A stretch of DNA of 64,000 nt from Micromonospora ureilytica (GCF_015751765.1 NZ_JADOTX010000001.1:5642001-5706000); one strand, 5' to 3'; counted from the stretch's first letter, positions 48,469 through 57,527 are shown. Translations and numbers: made by a program. The notes: generated from the letters alone by a model not told the origin.

Positions 48469-49848
48469 TTAAGCGGGCCGCCGGTCGGGTCGGTAGACGG
48501 CCACCGTTCGGGCCGCGAGCCGGTCCGCCGCCGCCGCGTCACCCAACGCCGCCGCGAGCACCGCCGCACCCGGCAGCAACCGGGCCACCAGCCGCAACGC
48601 CACCCAACCGCCGGCCTGCGCCGTGAGTGGCGCGGCCAACCGCCACGCCGCCTCTGCCGCGCGCGGCCACGCCCCCTCGACCGGGTCACCCGCCGTCTCG
48701 GCGGCGGCCAGGGCCGCCGCCGCGCTCGCCCGATCCGGGTGCACCTGTGTCAGCACCAGCAGGTCGACGACCCGGTCGGGATGCGTCGGATCCTTGCCGT
48801 ACGCCGCAGCCAGGTGCAGCACCAACTCCGAGTGCGTCCACAGCACAGCCGCCAACTCGGCCAACGGCGCGAAGAAGCCCGCCAACGCGGCGGTCGCCCC
48901 ACCCGCACCCGCCGAGCGGACGAACCGCCGGGTCGCCAACCGGGCCAGGCCGTCCGCGGAGGCGTCCGGATACCGGGTGCGCAACCCCGCGGCCCACCCG
49001 GCCGCGCCGGGCCCCAGCGCCCGCACCGCGGCCAGAGCCAACAGCTCCGGCGCGAAGCCCGGGTGGTCGAGCACGCGCGCGGCGATCGCGCGCAGCTCCG
49101 ATTCCGGGGTACGCCCCAGAGCCGGCTCAACCTGCCGCACGGCAGGTGTCGTCTGGTTCGTGTCGCGTGCTGTCTGCTGCGCGGCGGCTGTCGTCTGTTG
49201 CGCGGCGGCTGTCGGCTGCTGGTCGGCAGGTGTCGTCTGCTGGGCGGCCACGGGTTCGGGGATGGGCTTGGCGCTCTTGCGTGGGGTGGCCGCGCGCTTG
49301 GTGATCTTCGCGGCTTTGACCGGGGTCGCTGGTGTGGTGGCGCTTGCCTCTTCGGTGGTGCTCGCGGCTGTCGTTTTTGCGGCTTTGGTGGTTTTTGCGG
49401 CGGGCCTGCGTGGTGTCGGCGTGGCCGGGGTCACCTCGGCAGGCGTCTCGACTGCCTTTCGGGGGGCAGCCTTGCGAACAGGGGCGGTCCGGGCCTTCGG
49501 CGGTGTCGATGCGATGCCTGACACGGGGGCCGGTTGGTCGCCGTTCGGCTTTTCGAGCTGCTCCGCGCTCGCGTCGGCGGTCAGCTCGGCCGGTGCGGGC
49601 CGGGGCTGTCGGGGCAGGGGGCGGTCCGGCTCCGGAGGCTGGAACAGCACCGCCGGGGCAGCCTTGGCCCGTCGAGGACGCTGGCTCGCCGGGGCGGCTG
49701 CCGGCGTCGCCGCCGACTCTGCGGGCTCCACCGGCTCGGTTAGCTCCTCGGCGACGGTCGGCGGCCGGAAGGTGGCCCGTGGAGAGCGCCCACGCGCTCG
49801 TTCAGCAGGCTCTCGACGGGTCGACTCGCTGGGCGGCTGCTCCTGCAT
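48469..49848 (-). CDS. Protein with long low-complexity N-terminus and EcsC-like C-terminal domain
   Basis: 459 residues. The first about 235 are Ala/Pro/Lys/Thr-rich and disordered, with short imperfect repeats (VAAQQTTPADQQPTAAAQQT). The C-terminal about 220 residues are helical ('LAGFFAPLAELAAVLWTHSE', 'YGKDPTHPDRVVDLLVLTQV') and recall EcsC-family proteins. No signal peptide. The DNA behind the disordered part has short tandem repeats near 49185-49245. Function unknown. Confidence 0.7.
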   Translation of the reverse strand: MQEQPPSESTRREPAERARGRSPRATFRPPTVAEELTEPVEPAESAATPAAAPASQRPRRAKAAPAVLFQPPEPDRPLPRQPRPAPAELTADASAEQLEKPNGDQPAPVSGIASTPPKARTAPVRKAAPRKAVETPAEVTPATPTPRRPAAKTTKAAKTTAASTTEEASATTPATPVKAAKITKRAATPRKSAKPIPEPVAAQQTTPADQQPTAAAQQTTAAAQQTARDTNQTTPAVRQVEPALGRTPESELRAIAARVLDHPGFAPELLALAAVRALGPGAAGWAAGLRTRYPDASADGLARLATRRFVRSAGAGGATAALAGFFAPLAELAAVLWTHSELVLHLAAAYGKDPTHPDRVVDLLVLTQVHPDRASAAAALAAAETAGDPVEGAWPRAAEAAWRLAAPLTAQAGGWVALRLVARLLPGAAVLAAALGDAAAADRLAARTVAVYRPDRRPA

Positions 49849-49994
49849 ATCGATGGAGCGTAGTCCCGATCACGCCGTCGCACAGCGGGGAATCACCGGA
49901 GCGGGCGGGTCCTGGTGGCCGTACCCCGGAAGTCGTTTTGCCCCCGGTGGGTGACGACCTGTATCCTCGGGCGCGGTGGTCTGAGGATCACCAG

Positions 49995-50085
49995 GGAGAC
50001 TTCGCCTAGTCTGGTCTATGGCGCCGCACTGCTAATGCGGTTGGGGTCTTAAAGCCCCTCCCGGGTTCGAATCCCGGAGTCTCCG
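49995..50085 (+). tRNA. tRNA-Ser (anticodon GCT)
   Basis: 91-nt class II tRNA: acceptor GGAGACT pairs with AGTCTCC (50078-50084), discriminator G 50085; anticodon stem CCGCA/TGCGG around CTGCTAA; long variable arm; T-arm CCGGGTTCGAATCCCGG. Confidence 0.95.
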
Positions 50086-50120
50086 CGCGAAAGCCGGGTG
50101 TGTAGACTGGCTGAGCACAA

Positions 50121-50193
50121 GCGCCCGTAGCTCAATGGATAGAGCATCTGACTACGGATCAGAAGGTTAGGGGTTCGAGTCCCTTCGGGCGCA
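50121..50193 (+). tRNA. tRNA-Arg (anticodon ACG)
   Basis: 73-nt cloverleaf: acceptor GCGCCCG pairs with CGGGCGC (50186-50192), discriminator A; D-arm GCTC..GAGC; anticodon loop CTACGGA in the stem TCTGA/TCAGA; T-arm AGGGGTTCGAGTCCCTT. The 3' half is repeated at 54928, so it is the integration site of the island that follows. Confidence 0.95.
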
Positions 50194-50196
50194 CAG
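50152..50196 (+). repeat. attL of the tRNA-Arg island (45-bp direct repeat)
   Basis: 45 bp from the anticodon loop (ctacggatca) to gcacag just after the tRNA, identical to 54928-54972. The island between them is about 4.8 kb. Confidence 0.92.
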
Positions 50197-50526
50197 GGTT
50201 TGACCTGCTAAAACGCCTCTCAGGCGATCGAGAATGATCGACCTGGGGGGCGTTTCTCGTGCCCCCCAGGGGGTCACGCGAGCCGTCGGAACTCACCTGA
50301 TCCTTGCGGAGTGTCATCAGAGGCTTCCCCTGCTGTGTTGGTTGTCCGCATTCCCTCGTTCAGGTGCGAGGCTCGATTGCTACGGCACGCGAACCGCTCC
50401 CGCGCGACGAACTTGAGGTGTGGGCGAACGGGACAATCCCCGCGTCAGGACCCGGTGCGTCGCGGTCGGGCGCTCATGCTCGTCCTCACTTTGCCCCCTC
50501 TTCTCGATCCGGGCACGGCAGGGTCC
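50194..50526. other. Gene-free stretch inside the tRNA-Arg island
   Basis: Starts with the hairpin at 50211-50255. I found no gene I can support; an integrase would be expected here, but none is visible. Short plus-strand frames have no recognisable motif. Confidence 0.5.
50211..50255 (+). terminator. Terminator after tRNA-Arg
   Basis: AAACGCC (50211-50217) pairs with GGCGTTT (50249-50255), with further pairing AGG/CCT and GATC/GATC inside, followed by TCTCGT. Confidence 0.7.
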
Positions 50527-50808
50527 CTACGCGCCGAGTTGACCGATTGAGGGCGAGTCGTGCGACCAGGAAAGTTCACGAAGCTCTATGCCTAGAGCGT
50601 TGGCGAGGGACACCATTGTGAAATAGCCGGGCTCGATCACCCTCCCCGACTCGATCTTTCTCAGGGTTGAGACAGCGACCTGGGCGCGTCCTGCGAGCTG
50701 CTCCTGGGTCAGCCCTCGCTCTGTGCGCAGCGTTCGCAGCCGGGTGGCGAGTATCTCGGCTTGATCCCGGAATCGGCTGTCTTCGCGTCGAGCGCGCCCT
50801 GCTGGCAC
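50527..50808 (-). CDS. XRE-family regulator of the island
   Basis: 93 residues with a complete helix-turn-helix at about 20-75 ('LRTLRTERGLTQEQLAGRAQ', 'VAVSTLRKIESGRVIEPGYF'). Single-domain repressor size. Divergent from the ATPase/protease operon with an AT-rich 98-bp promoter region between them, so it probably controls that operon and itself. Codon use is less biased than in core genes. Confidence 0.85.
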   Translation of the reverse strand: MPAGRARREDSRFRDQAEILATRLRTLRTERGLTQEQLAGRAQVAVSTLRKIESGRVIEPGYFTMVSLANALGIELRELSWSHDSPSIGQLGA

Positions 50809-50831
50809 ACGTCAGATCGTAGTGGTAAATT

Positions 50832-50859
50832 TTGACCGGTCCAACTTTATCGCTACAGA
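50832..50859 (+). promoter_or_regulatory. Candidate promoter of the ATPase/protease operon
   Basis: TTGACC (50832-50837), a 16-bp spacer and TACAGA (50854-50859), in an AT-rich patch about 50 bp before the ATPase start. This is one of few clear housekeeping-like promoters in the window. Confidence 0.55.
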
Positions 50860-50906
50860 TGATCGAGCCACTTGGGTAAGTTGAGGTTGGTGGAAGGGGG
50901 CGGTCT

Positions 50907-51875
50907 GTGACGGCGTCAGGCGAGCACATCAAGGCGCTCGTGCGCAATCACGCCGCCGGTGATGATGCCGCCTTCTACGCTGTCGCCCTTCAGGTCGCGG
51001 CAAAGGCGGCCCGCCAGGGCCACGGAACGCTGGCTAACGAGCTCAAGCGGGTAATCGAAGGCGCTCGGAGCCAGCCGGTCGCAAGCAAGGTCACAGCTAT
51101 CGCCCGCCCGCGCGGGGACCTGGCCGATCTGGTTACAGCGGCATTCCCGAACGTGTCTCTCCGCGACCTGGTCGGTCCGCCGCAGTTGAAGGACGCTATC
51201 GCTCGCGTGCTTCATGAACAACGGCAACGGCAGGCTCTCTCGGAGCACGGGTTCGCACCGGCCCATCGACTCCTACTGGAGGGGCCCCCAGGCACGGGCA
51301 AGACAATGACTGCAGCGGTGATCGCTCACGAGCTAGCTCTGCCACTGTTGACGATCCGCCTGGATAGCCTGCTCAGCAAGTACCTTGGCGAGACGGCGAG
51401 CAAGCTGCGCGCAGTGTTCGACGCTGCGGCGTCCCAGCGGGCGGTCTACTTGTTCGATGAGTTTGACGCCCTTGGCGGCCATCGAAGCGGCAATGACGTC
51501 GGAGAAGCTCGCCGAATTCTGAACTCGTTTTTGATCTTCCTTGAGCAGGCTAACGCCGAAAGCATTGTCGTGGCTGCTACGAACCATCGGTCGATCCTTG
51601 ACCATGCGCTGTTCCGTCGCTTCGATGTTGCGATCAGATACGAGCTGCCGGACGGCGCGCAGGCATCGGAGGTCATGAAGACCCGGCTTGGGCCGATGGG
51701 GCGGGGCATTAGATGGGCGGCGGTCCAAGCCCAGGCATCCGGGCTGAGTCATGCCGAGTTGGTCAAGGCCGCCGAAACTGCCGCGAAGCAGGCCATCCTG
51801 CGCGGCGAAAAGCAGGTCACGGTCGCTGACCTAACCGAGGCATTGCAGGAACGCCGAGCGGCGGGCAGTGAGTAG
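50907..51875 (+). CDS. ietA: AAA-family ATPase, IetA-like
   Basis: 322 residues from GTG 50907. One AAA module: Walker A GPPGTGKT at 126-133, Walker B with DEFDA at 184-188, sensor-1 'IVVAATNHRSILDHALFRRFD' region with arginine fingers, and a C-terminal lid ('LSHAELVKAAETAAKQAILR'). The N-terminal about 90 residues are helical. It overlaps the protease gene by 8 bp. AAA ATPase plus subtilisin-like protease is the organisation of IetAS (plasmid stability/exclusion in Agrobacterium; also known as an anti-phage system). Function here is inferred from this pairing. Confidence 0.88.
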   Translation: MTASGEHIKALVRNHAAGDDAAFYAVALQVAAKAARQGHGTLANELKRVIEGARSQPVASKVTAIARPRGDLADLVTAAFPNVSLRDLVGPPQLKDAIARVLHEQRQRQALSEHGFAPAHRLLLEGPPGTGKTMTAAVIAHELALPLLTIRLDSLLSKYLGETASKLRAVFDAAASQRAVYLFDEFDALGGHRSGNDVGEARRILNSFLIFLEQANAESIVVAATNHRSILDHALFRRFDVAIRYELPDGAQASEVMKTRLGPMGRGIRWAAVQAQASGLSHAELVKAAETAAKQAILRGEKQVTVADLTEALQERRAAGSE

Positions 51876-54399
51876 CCCGGCCCGGCCGTTGGCGCATCTG
51901 ACCGTCACTGGTCGCGCCGAGGACCGTAGCTTCAACCGCAGTGGCGGGGGCAACCCGCGAATCCGGGATGTGGAACGGCGAGCCCATGGGACCAAGCTGC
52001 GCGGAGACCTCGAACGCTCCCTGCATCAAGCAGATGTTGAACGCGCCGCGGTAGCCGACGACCTCACGCTGGAGGAACTCAAGGCGCTCGGCATCATCCT
52101 GGTGCTCGATGCAGCGGATCCGGCTTTCCCACTGAAGCTGGACTCGCTCGAGCGTATGTCGTCCCATCGCGTGAAGCGTCCGCAGTGGCTGCTGTTGGCT
52201 GTCAACCCGGCCATCGGAGATCGGCCCGAAAGCGCCGTGGTCTGGGTGAGTGATGCGTACCGCGGGACCTTCCTGAAGATCTTCGAGGATTTTCTTGAGC
52301 GGAACACACCCACCGGGGAGCCGCAGAAGCGTGCGCTTGTCGCGAACATCGCCTCGATCCGGCGGGCTGTGCTCCTCGACCTCTGGCAGTCCGCCGATGA
52401 CCCGCCGACAGGGCTGGCCTGGTGGGAGATCTGGCTGACCCGGACTGACACCGGAGTGGAACTCCTCCGCGCGTTCGCAGCTGCGAACCGTTTCCGGATG
52501 TCTCAGCGGCGCATGGACCTCGTTGACCGCACGGTGGTCTGGCTACAGGCCCGCTGGGACGACCTGCACGCTTTGCCGTTCACCGCTGTCCCCGTCGCCG
52601 AAATCCGGCGCCCTGAATTCGTCGACACGGTCGAGGACTACTCCCGGGATGACCAGGACGAGCTGACAACAGACCTGGTGGAACGCACCAAGTTCGCCCC
52701 GGCCGGGGTGCCCGTCGTGTGTCACCTCGACAGCGGTGCGCGTCGTTCCCACGTGCTGCTGTCAGAGTCGATCGACCCCAGCGACGTGCATTCGGTGGTC
52801 GGCGACAGCGGCGAGGACCGGCGGGGTCATGGCACCTTGATGGCTGGGCTCGCTCTCTACGGTCCTCTCGACCATCTGCTGTGGGGAAAAGGGCTGGTTA
52901 CGCTGACGCATCGGCTTGAGTCGGTCAAGATGTTGCCCGACGAGCCGGCCACGAACGACCCAGCGGCTTATGGATTGATCACGGCGCAGGCGGCAGCGGC
53001 TGCGGAGGCCTCAGCACCGGGCCGACAACGTGCCTTTTGCATGCCGATTACTGCACCACCTGAGGCGCGAGCCGGCGAGCCTTCGCTGTGGTCGGCGGCG
53101 ATCGATGCGCTGAGCATCGGCACCGACATCGGTCAGTCCGACTCGGGGATTGCGCTCCTCGGTCAGCCCGATTTCAGCGCCGCCCGCTTGTTCCTGATCT
53201 CGGCTGGCAACGTGCGTGACCGGCCGCGGGGGCTTGACCACCGAGAACTGTGCGATATATCGGAGATTGAGGACCCGGCGCATGCTTGGAACGCGCTCAC
53301 CGTGGGCGCATACACCGACCTGACCGCGCCTCCGACGGACCCAACCTTCGACAACTGGACGGCGCTCGCCAGCGAAGGCGAACTCTCCCCGCATAGCCGC
53401 ACGTCGGTGTCCTTCGCCAGCCGGGCCTGGCCGATCAAACCGGACATCTGTATGGAAGGTGGCAACGTCCTCAGTGACGGCGTCGACTTTCACGACGGAC
53501 ATCCGCTCGTGTGTGTCCGTACCACCTCAGCCCGGGACGACCTCGCCCTCGCCTCAGCGAACGCCACGAGTGCCGCTACGGCGCAAGCGGCCCGACTCGC
53601 GGCGAAGGCCATGGCGGCATATCCGTCCTACTGGCCGGAGACTATTCGAGGGCTGCTGGTCCATGCGGCCGAGTGGACGCCGGCAATGAAAGCCGATGTG
53701 CAGGGCGCAACAACGAAGGCTGTCCGGCAGACGATGCTGCGCCGCTACGGTTGGGGCGTACCGACCGAAAATTCGGTCCTCGCCTCCAACACCAACGCTG
53801 TCACCCTCGTGACCCAGGACGAATTCGTTCCGTTCGACGGCCGAGACCACGCTGCCCGACGCTTTCGGCTGCACCGGCTGCCCTGGCCGGCTGAGACGCT
53901 TCGCGAACTCGCCGAGGCAACCGTCCAACTCCGCGTCACCTTGTCCTACTTCATCGAACCGACTGCATCCCGACGAGGCTGGCGCCGGCGCTACGCCTAT
54001 GCCTCACACGGCTTAAGGTTCGAGCTGAATGCACCCCTTGAGCCCGTCGACGCCTTCGTCGCGCGCATCAATCGCGAAGCGCAGGACGAGGAAGCAGGCG
54101 CCCGCCCACCCAGCGGATCGGAACGCTGGCTTGTCGGGGGTAACCAGCGCAACCTTGGCTCACTCCACCAAGACATCTGGGAAGGATATGGCGCAGCTCT
54201 CGCCGACTGCAGCCTCATCGCCGTACATCCGGTCGGAGGCTGGTGGAAGAACAACAAACGCGGCGACCGAGCGAACCTACCCCTGCGCTACAGCCTCATC
54301 GTCTCGCTTCGCACAGCCACGCAGGACGTCGACCTGTATTCACCGATCGCCGTACAACTCACCGTGCCAGTCGTAGCCGAAATCGAGGGGCTTAGCTGA
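51868..54399 (+). CDS. ietS: Subtilisin-like serine protease, IetS-like
   Basis: 843 residues from GTG 51868. A roughly 270-residue N-terminal domain without known motif precedes an S8 catalytic domain with predicted triad Asp288 ('VCHLDSGARRSHVLL'), His321 ('RRGHGTLMAGLALYG') and Ser568 ('ASANATSAATAQAARLAAKA'). The usual GTSMA around the Ser is ATSAA here. A long C-terminal part (about 640-843) follows. There is no signal peptide, so it is cytoplasmic, unlike secreted subtilisins. It is coupled to the ATPase gene and matches the size of IetS proteins. Confidence 0.87.
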   Translation: MSSPARPLAHLTVTGRAEDRSFNRSGGGNPRIRDVERRAHGTKLRGDLERSLHQADVERAAVADDLTLEELKALGIILVLDAADPAFPLKLDSLERMSSHRVKRPQWLLLAVNPAIGDRPESAVVWVSDAYRGTFLKIFEDFLERNTPTGEPQKRALVANIASIRRAVLLDLWQSADDPPTGLAWWEIWLTRTDTGVELLRAFAAANRFRMSQRRMDLVDRTVVWLQARWDDLHALPFTAVPVAEIRRPEFVDTVEDYSRDDQDELTTDLVERTKFAPAGVPVVCHLDSGARRSHVLLSESIDPSDVHSVVGDSGEDRRGHGTLMAGLALYGPLDHLLWGKGLVTLTHRLESVKMLPDEPATNDPAAYGLITAQAAAAAEASAPGRQRAFCMPITAPPEARAGEPSLWSAAIDALSIGTDIGQSDSGIALLGQPDFSAARLFLISAGNVRDRPRGLDHRELCDISEIEDPAHAWNALTVGAYTDLTAPPTDPTFDNWTALASEGELSPHSRTSVSFASRAWPIKPDICMEGGNVLSDGVDFHDGHPLVCVRTTSARDDLALASANATSAATAQAARLAAKAMAAYPSYWPETIRGLLVHAAEWTPAMKADVQGATTKAVRQTMLRRYGWGVPTENSVLASNTNAVTLVTQDEFVPFDGRDHAARRFRLHRLPWPAETLRELAEATVQLRVTLSYFIEPTASRRGWRRRYAYASHGLRFELNAPLEPVDAFVARINREAQDEEAGARPPSGSERWLVGGNQRNLGSLHQDIWEGYGAALADCSLIAVHPVGGWWKNNKRGDRANLPLRYSLIVSLRTATQDVDLYSPIAVQLTVPVVAEIEGLS

Positions 54400-54927
54400 T
54401 CCTCGGCGGGCGGGGTGTCTCGTACCCTCAGGGGGACGTCCGCCGCTGACGCTGGTCGACGGTAACGAAGAGCGACCAGAGGTAGCCTTTAGTGAGGATC
54501 CGCCCAGGCGACGGCTCGGCTCGGTCGGATCCATACCGGGCGGGATGCTCCACCGGATGATGAAGACCTCGGCGGGCAGGTGGCGAGACCGCAGCGCAGG
54601 CGTGCGGCAGGTATCCGTCTGATGGCAGAGCGAGTGGTGATCGGGCAACGCGCATCCCGCCGACGGCATGTGGGTGGCCAAGGAAGCCGACCGCCGCGGC
54701 GCCAACCCGTCGGTGGTGATCGAGGACCTGGCGAGTCAAACACGCCGAGCGGCGGATAGCCCGCCAGCAGATCAAGATGCGGGCGCCGGACCGCAGGAAC
54801 CGTGCCCCCCGGGGGGCACCTTGGGGGACGGAACTGCGGTCTGGCGTCACGTTCCGTCGACAATGCAACATAGTGAATCCGGGCAAACTGACATAAGTGC
54901 AGGTCAGGGTCACCCTCCACTTCTGGC
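54400..54927. other. Gene-poor stretch at the right end of the tRNA-Arg island
   Basis: A short plus-strand frame from 54668 (MWVAKEADRRGANPSVVIED) has gene-like codons for about 30 residues and may be the remnant of a mobile-element gene, but I cannot name the family. The rest shows nothing I can support. Confidence 0.4.
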
Positions 54928-54972
54928 TACGGATCAGAAGGTTAGGGGTTCGAGTCCCTTCGGGCGCACAGA
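54928..54972 (+). repeat. attR of the tRNA-Arg island (45-bp direct repeat)
   Basis: Identical to 50152-50196, the 3' half of tRNA-Arg(ACG); no 5' half precedes it, so it is not a tRNA gene. Confidence 0.92.
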
Positions 54973-55383
54973 CAGCCCTCTGCCAGGCATAACAGCCGGC
55001 AGGGGGCTTCTTCTTGTCTAGCCAGGACTGTGAACACCTTCTTACTCTCCGTGCATGGCCAAGATCAACTCGCTCCACCTCAACGCCTACGAGCGTGACC
55101 TCAAGATCCGCATCTTCCATGCCCTGGAGACGCGGAGCGCTAGTGCCTGGGGGCGATACCGGGCTCTCCGGGCCTTCTGCAACTGGGCCGTCCGGGCGCG
55201 AGGCTGGCGGCGACGTATAGACCGTGTCGCACCGACGCTCTTGGTCGGCGATCACGTCTGGCGCGATGCCGGCCGCTGCTCCTTTGGTGGCGAAGTCGCC
55301 AACTGCGCTCCCCTGTCCCGCGTCGCTGACAAATGCTGGCCTGGCGTGGGTGACGTGCGGAACATCGACACACCTGGACCGAT
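54973..55383. other. Stretch between the island and the copper ATPase
   Basis: A plus-strand frame from ATG 55055 (MAKINSLHLNAYERDLKIRI) has good codon bias for about 27 residues and then loses it; it may be a truncated gene start. A hairpin-like CCCTCTGCC...GGCAGGGGG follows the att site at about 54977-55007. Nothing else is evident. Confidence 0.4.
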
Positions 55384-55400
55384 ATACCCCCCGGGGGTAT
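55384..55400. promoter_or_regulatory. CsoR-like copper operator
   Basis: ATACCCCCCGGGGGTAT is the inverted-repeat class bound by copper-sensing CsoR repressors (TACCCC..GGGGTA). It lies 25 bp before the copper-ATPase start. No csoR gene is in the window. Confidence 0.8.
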
Positions 55401-55424
55401 CTTGAGGGTGAGGAGGCGATGAGG

Positions 55425-57527
55425 ATGTCGCACGAGGACGAGCACCACCGGATGCGGACCCTGGGTGAGACCGTGGACCGGCACGGCGGCCATGGCGGGC
55501 ATGACAAGCACGCCGGGCACGACCCGGAGATGTTCCGTCGCAAGTTCTGGCTAAGTCTGGTCTTGACGGTGCCGATCGTGGTGACCAGTCCCATGGTGAT
55601 GGACTGGTTCGGCTATCGGCTGGACTTTCCGGGTGTCGACTGGGTGGGCCCGGTGCTGGGCACGGTGGTGTTCGTCTACGGCGGGTGGCCGTTCCTGCAA
55701 GGCGCGGTGCGGGAGGTCCGTGACCGGGCGCCGGGGATGATGCTGCTGATCGCGATGGCCATCACCGTCGCGTACGTGGCCTCGGCGGCGACCGCGTTGG
55801 GCGCGTTCGACCTGGACTTCTGGTGGGAGCTGGCGGCTCTGGTCACCATCATGCTGCTCGGGCACTGGCAGGAGATGAAGGCCATCGGGCAGGCCCAGGG
55901 CGCCCTGTCGGCCCTGGCCGCGCTGCTGCCCGACGACGCCGAACGCCTCGACGGTGACGGTCAGCCCGAACGAGTGCGGGTCAACGACCTGCACGTCGGC
56001 GATGTGGTCCTGGTGCGCCCCGGTGGGCGGGTGCCGGCCGACGGGCGTATCACCGACGGCCGCGCGGAGCTGGACGAGTCGATGATCACCGGCGAGTCCC
56101 GGCCGGTCGGCCGCGAGCGCGGCGACCGGGTGGTGGCTGGCACGGTGGCCACCGACGCGGCCATCCGGGTGCGCGTCGAAGCTGCTGGCGAGGACACCGC
56201 GCTGGCCGGCATCCAACGCCTGGTCGCGCAGGCCCAGCAGTCCAGCGGCAGGGCGCAGGTCCTCGCTGACCGGTTCGCGGCCTGGCTGTTCTACATCGCC
56301 ACCGTCACCGCCGCCGCGACGCTGCTGATCTGGACACTGATCGGCAACCTCGACGAGGCCGTCGTCCGCACCGTCACGGTGCTGGTGATCGCCTGCCCGC
56401 ACGCGCTGGGCCTGGCCATCCCGCTGGTGATCGCCCTGTCGACCGCTGTGGCCGCGAAGGGCGGCATCCTGGTCAAGGACCGTCTGGCCCTGGAGCGGAT
56501 GCGCAGCATCGACACGGTGCTGTTCGACAAGACCGGCACCCTGACCCGCGGCGAGCACGTCGTCGCCGGTGTCGCCGCCACCGCCGGCGTCAGCGAGACC
56601 GACGTACTGGCCGTCGCGGCGGCGGTGGAGGCCGACAGCGAACACCCCCTCGCACGGGCCATCGTCACCGCCGCCGCCCAGCAGGGCACCCGACGTACCG
56701 CGACCGGTTTCCGGTCGCTGACCGGTCGCGGGGTGCGCGCCGACGTCGACGGCATCAGTTACGCCGTCGGCGGACCGGCTCTGTTGCGCGAACTCGACGC
56801 CACGGCGCCCGGCGACCTCGACGAGCACCGGGCCGAGTGGTCCCGGCGGGGAGCGGCGGTACTGCACCTGCTGCGGCTCGACGGCGAGCAGGCACGCGTC
56901 ATCGGCGCCCTCGCCCTCGAAGACCAGATCCGCCCCGAGGCGCGCCAAGCCATCGCCGACCTACGTCAGCAGGGCATCCGCAAGATCGTAATGATCACCG
57001 GGGACGCGCGGCCGGTGGCCGAGGCGGTCGCCGCCGACCTGGGCTTCCGGCCTGGTGAGGACGAGGTGTTCGCCGAGGTGCTGCCCGCCGACAAGGACGA
57101 GGCGGTCGGCGAGCTGCAACGCCGGGGCCTGCGGGTGGCGATGGTCGGTGACGGCGTGAACGACGCTCCCGCGCTGGCCCGCGCCGACGTCGGCATCGCC
57201 ATCGGCGCCGGCACCGACGTCGCGATCGAATCCGCGGGCGTCGTGCTCGCCTCCTCCGACCCGCGCGGGGTCACCGGAGTCATCCGGCTCTCGCGCGCCT
57301 CCTACCGCAAGATGATCCAAAATCTGGCCTGGGCCGCCGGCTACAACGTCGTCGCCCTGCCCTTGGCTGCCGGGGCTCTGGCCTGGGCCGGAGTGAGCCT
57401 GAGCCCTGCGGTCGCCGCGGTGCTGATGTCCGCCTCCACCATCGTGGTCGCGCTCAACGCCCAACTGCTGCGCCGTGTGCAGCTACGCCACCCGGACGAT
57501 TCGGGCCTGGCCGCGGTGAACGGCTGA
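55425..57527 (+). CDS. copB: CopB-type (P1B-3) copper-translocating ATPase
   Basis: 700 residues from ATG 55425 (GGAGG 8 nt upstream; ATG 55419 is possible). A His-rich N-terminus (HEDEHH, HGGHGGHDKHAGH) replaces the usual Cys-x-x-Cys metal domain. Eight membrane helices; the metal-site motif is Cys324-Pro325-His326 in 'VIACPHALGLAIPLVIALS', which defines the CopB class. Actuator 'MITGESRPV', phosphorylation Asp368 in 'FDKTGTLTRGEH', and 'MVGDGVNDAPALARADVGI' are intact. It exports copper. A CsoR-like operator lies immediately upstream. Confidence 0.94.
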   Translation: MSHEDEHHRMRTLGETVDRHGGHGGHDKHAGHDPEMFRRKFWLSLVLTVPIVVTSPMVMDWFGYRLDFPGVDWVGPVLGTVVFVYGGWPFLQGAVREVRDRAPGMMLLIAMAITVAYVASAATALGAFDLDFWWELAALVTIMLLGHWQEMKAIGQAQGALSALAALLPDDAERLDGDGQPERVRVNDLHVGDVVLVRPGGRVPADGRITDGRAELDESMITGESRPVGRERGDRVVAGTVATDAAIRVRVEAAGEDTALAGIQRLVAQAQQSSGRAQVLADRFAAWLFYIATVTAAATLLIWTLIGNLDEAVVRTVTVLVIACPHALGLAIPLVIALSTAVAAKGGILVKDRLALERMRSIDTVLFDKTGTLTRGEHVVAGVAATAGVSETDVLAVAAAVEADSEHPLARAIVTAAAQQGTRRTATGFRSLTGRGVRADVDGISYAVGGPALLRELDATAPGDLDEHRAEWSRRGAAVLHLLRLDGEQARVIGALALEDQIRPEARQAIADLRQQGIRKIVMITGDARPVAEAVAADLGFRPGEDEVFAEVLPADKDEAVGELQRRGLRVAMVGDGVNDAPALARADVGIAIGAGTDVAIESAGVVLASSDPRGVTGVIRLSRASYRKMIQNLAWAAGYNVVALPLAAGALAWAGVSLSPAVAAVLMSASTIVVALNAQLLRRVQLRHPDDSGLAAVNG

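Noticed and set aside
48355..49521. 388-codon plus-strand frame across the EcsC-like gene
   Set aside because: Arg/Gly-rich shadow translation opposite a better-supported minus-strand gene.
50304..50621. Possible gene between tRNA-Arg and the XRE gene
   Set aside because: Several short overlapping frames, none with a ribosome-binding site or a motif; an integrase was sought here and not found.
54928..54972. Second tRNA-Arg gene
   Set aside because: The 5' half of the tRNA is absent; the copy begins in the anticodon loop.
55224..55424. Upstream extension of copB
   Set aside because: The extra codons cross the CsoR-like operator and lack a ribosome-binding site; ATG 55425 has GGAGG at good distance.
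54428..55594. 388-codon minus-strand frame across the attR region
   Set aside because: It runs through the att copy and the CsoR-like operator and into copB antisense, with no ribosome-binding site, motif or consistent codon bias.
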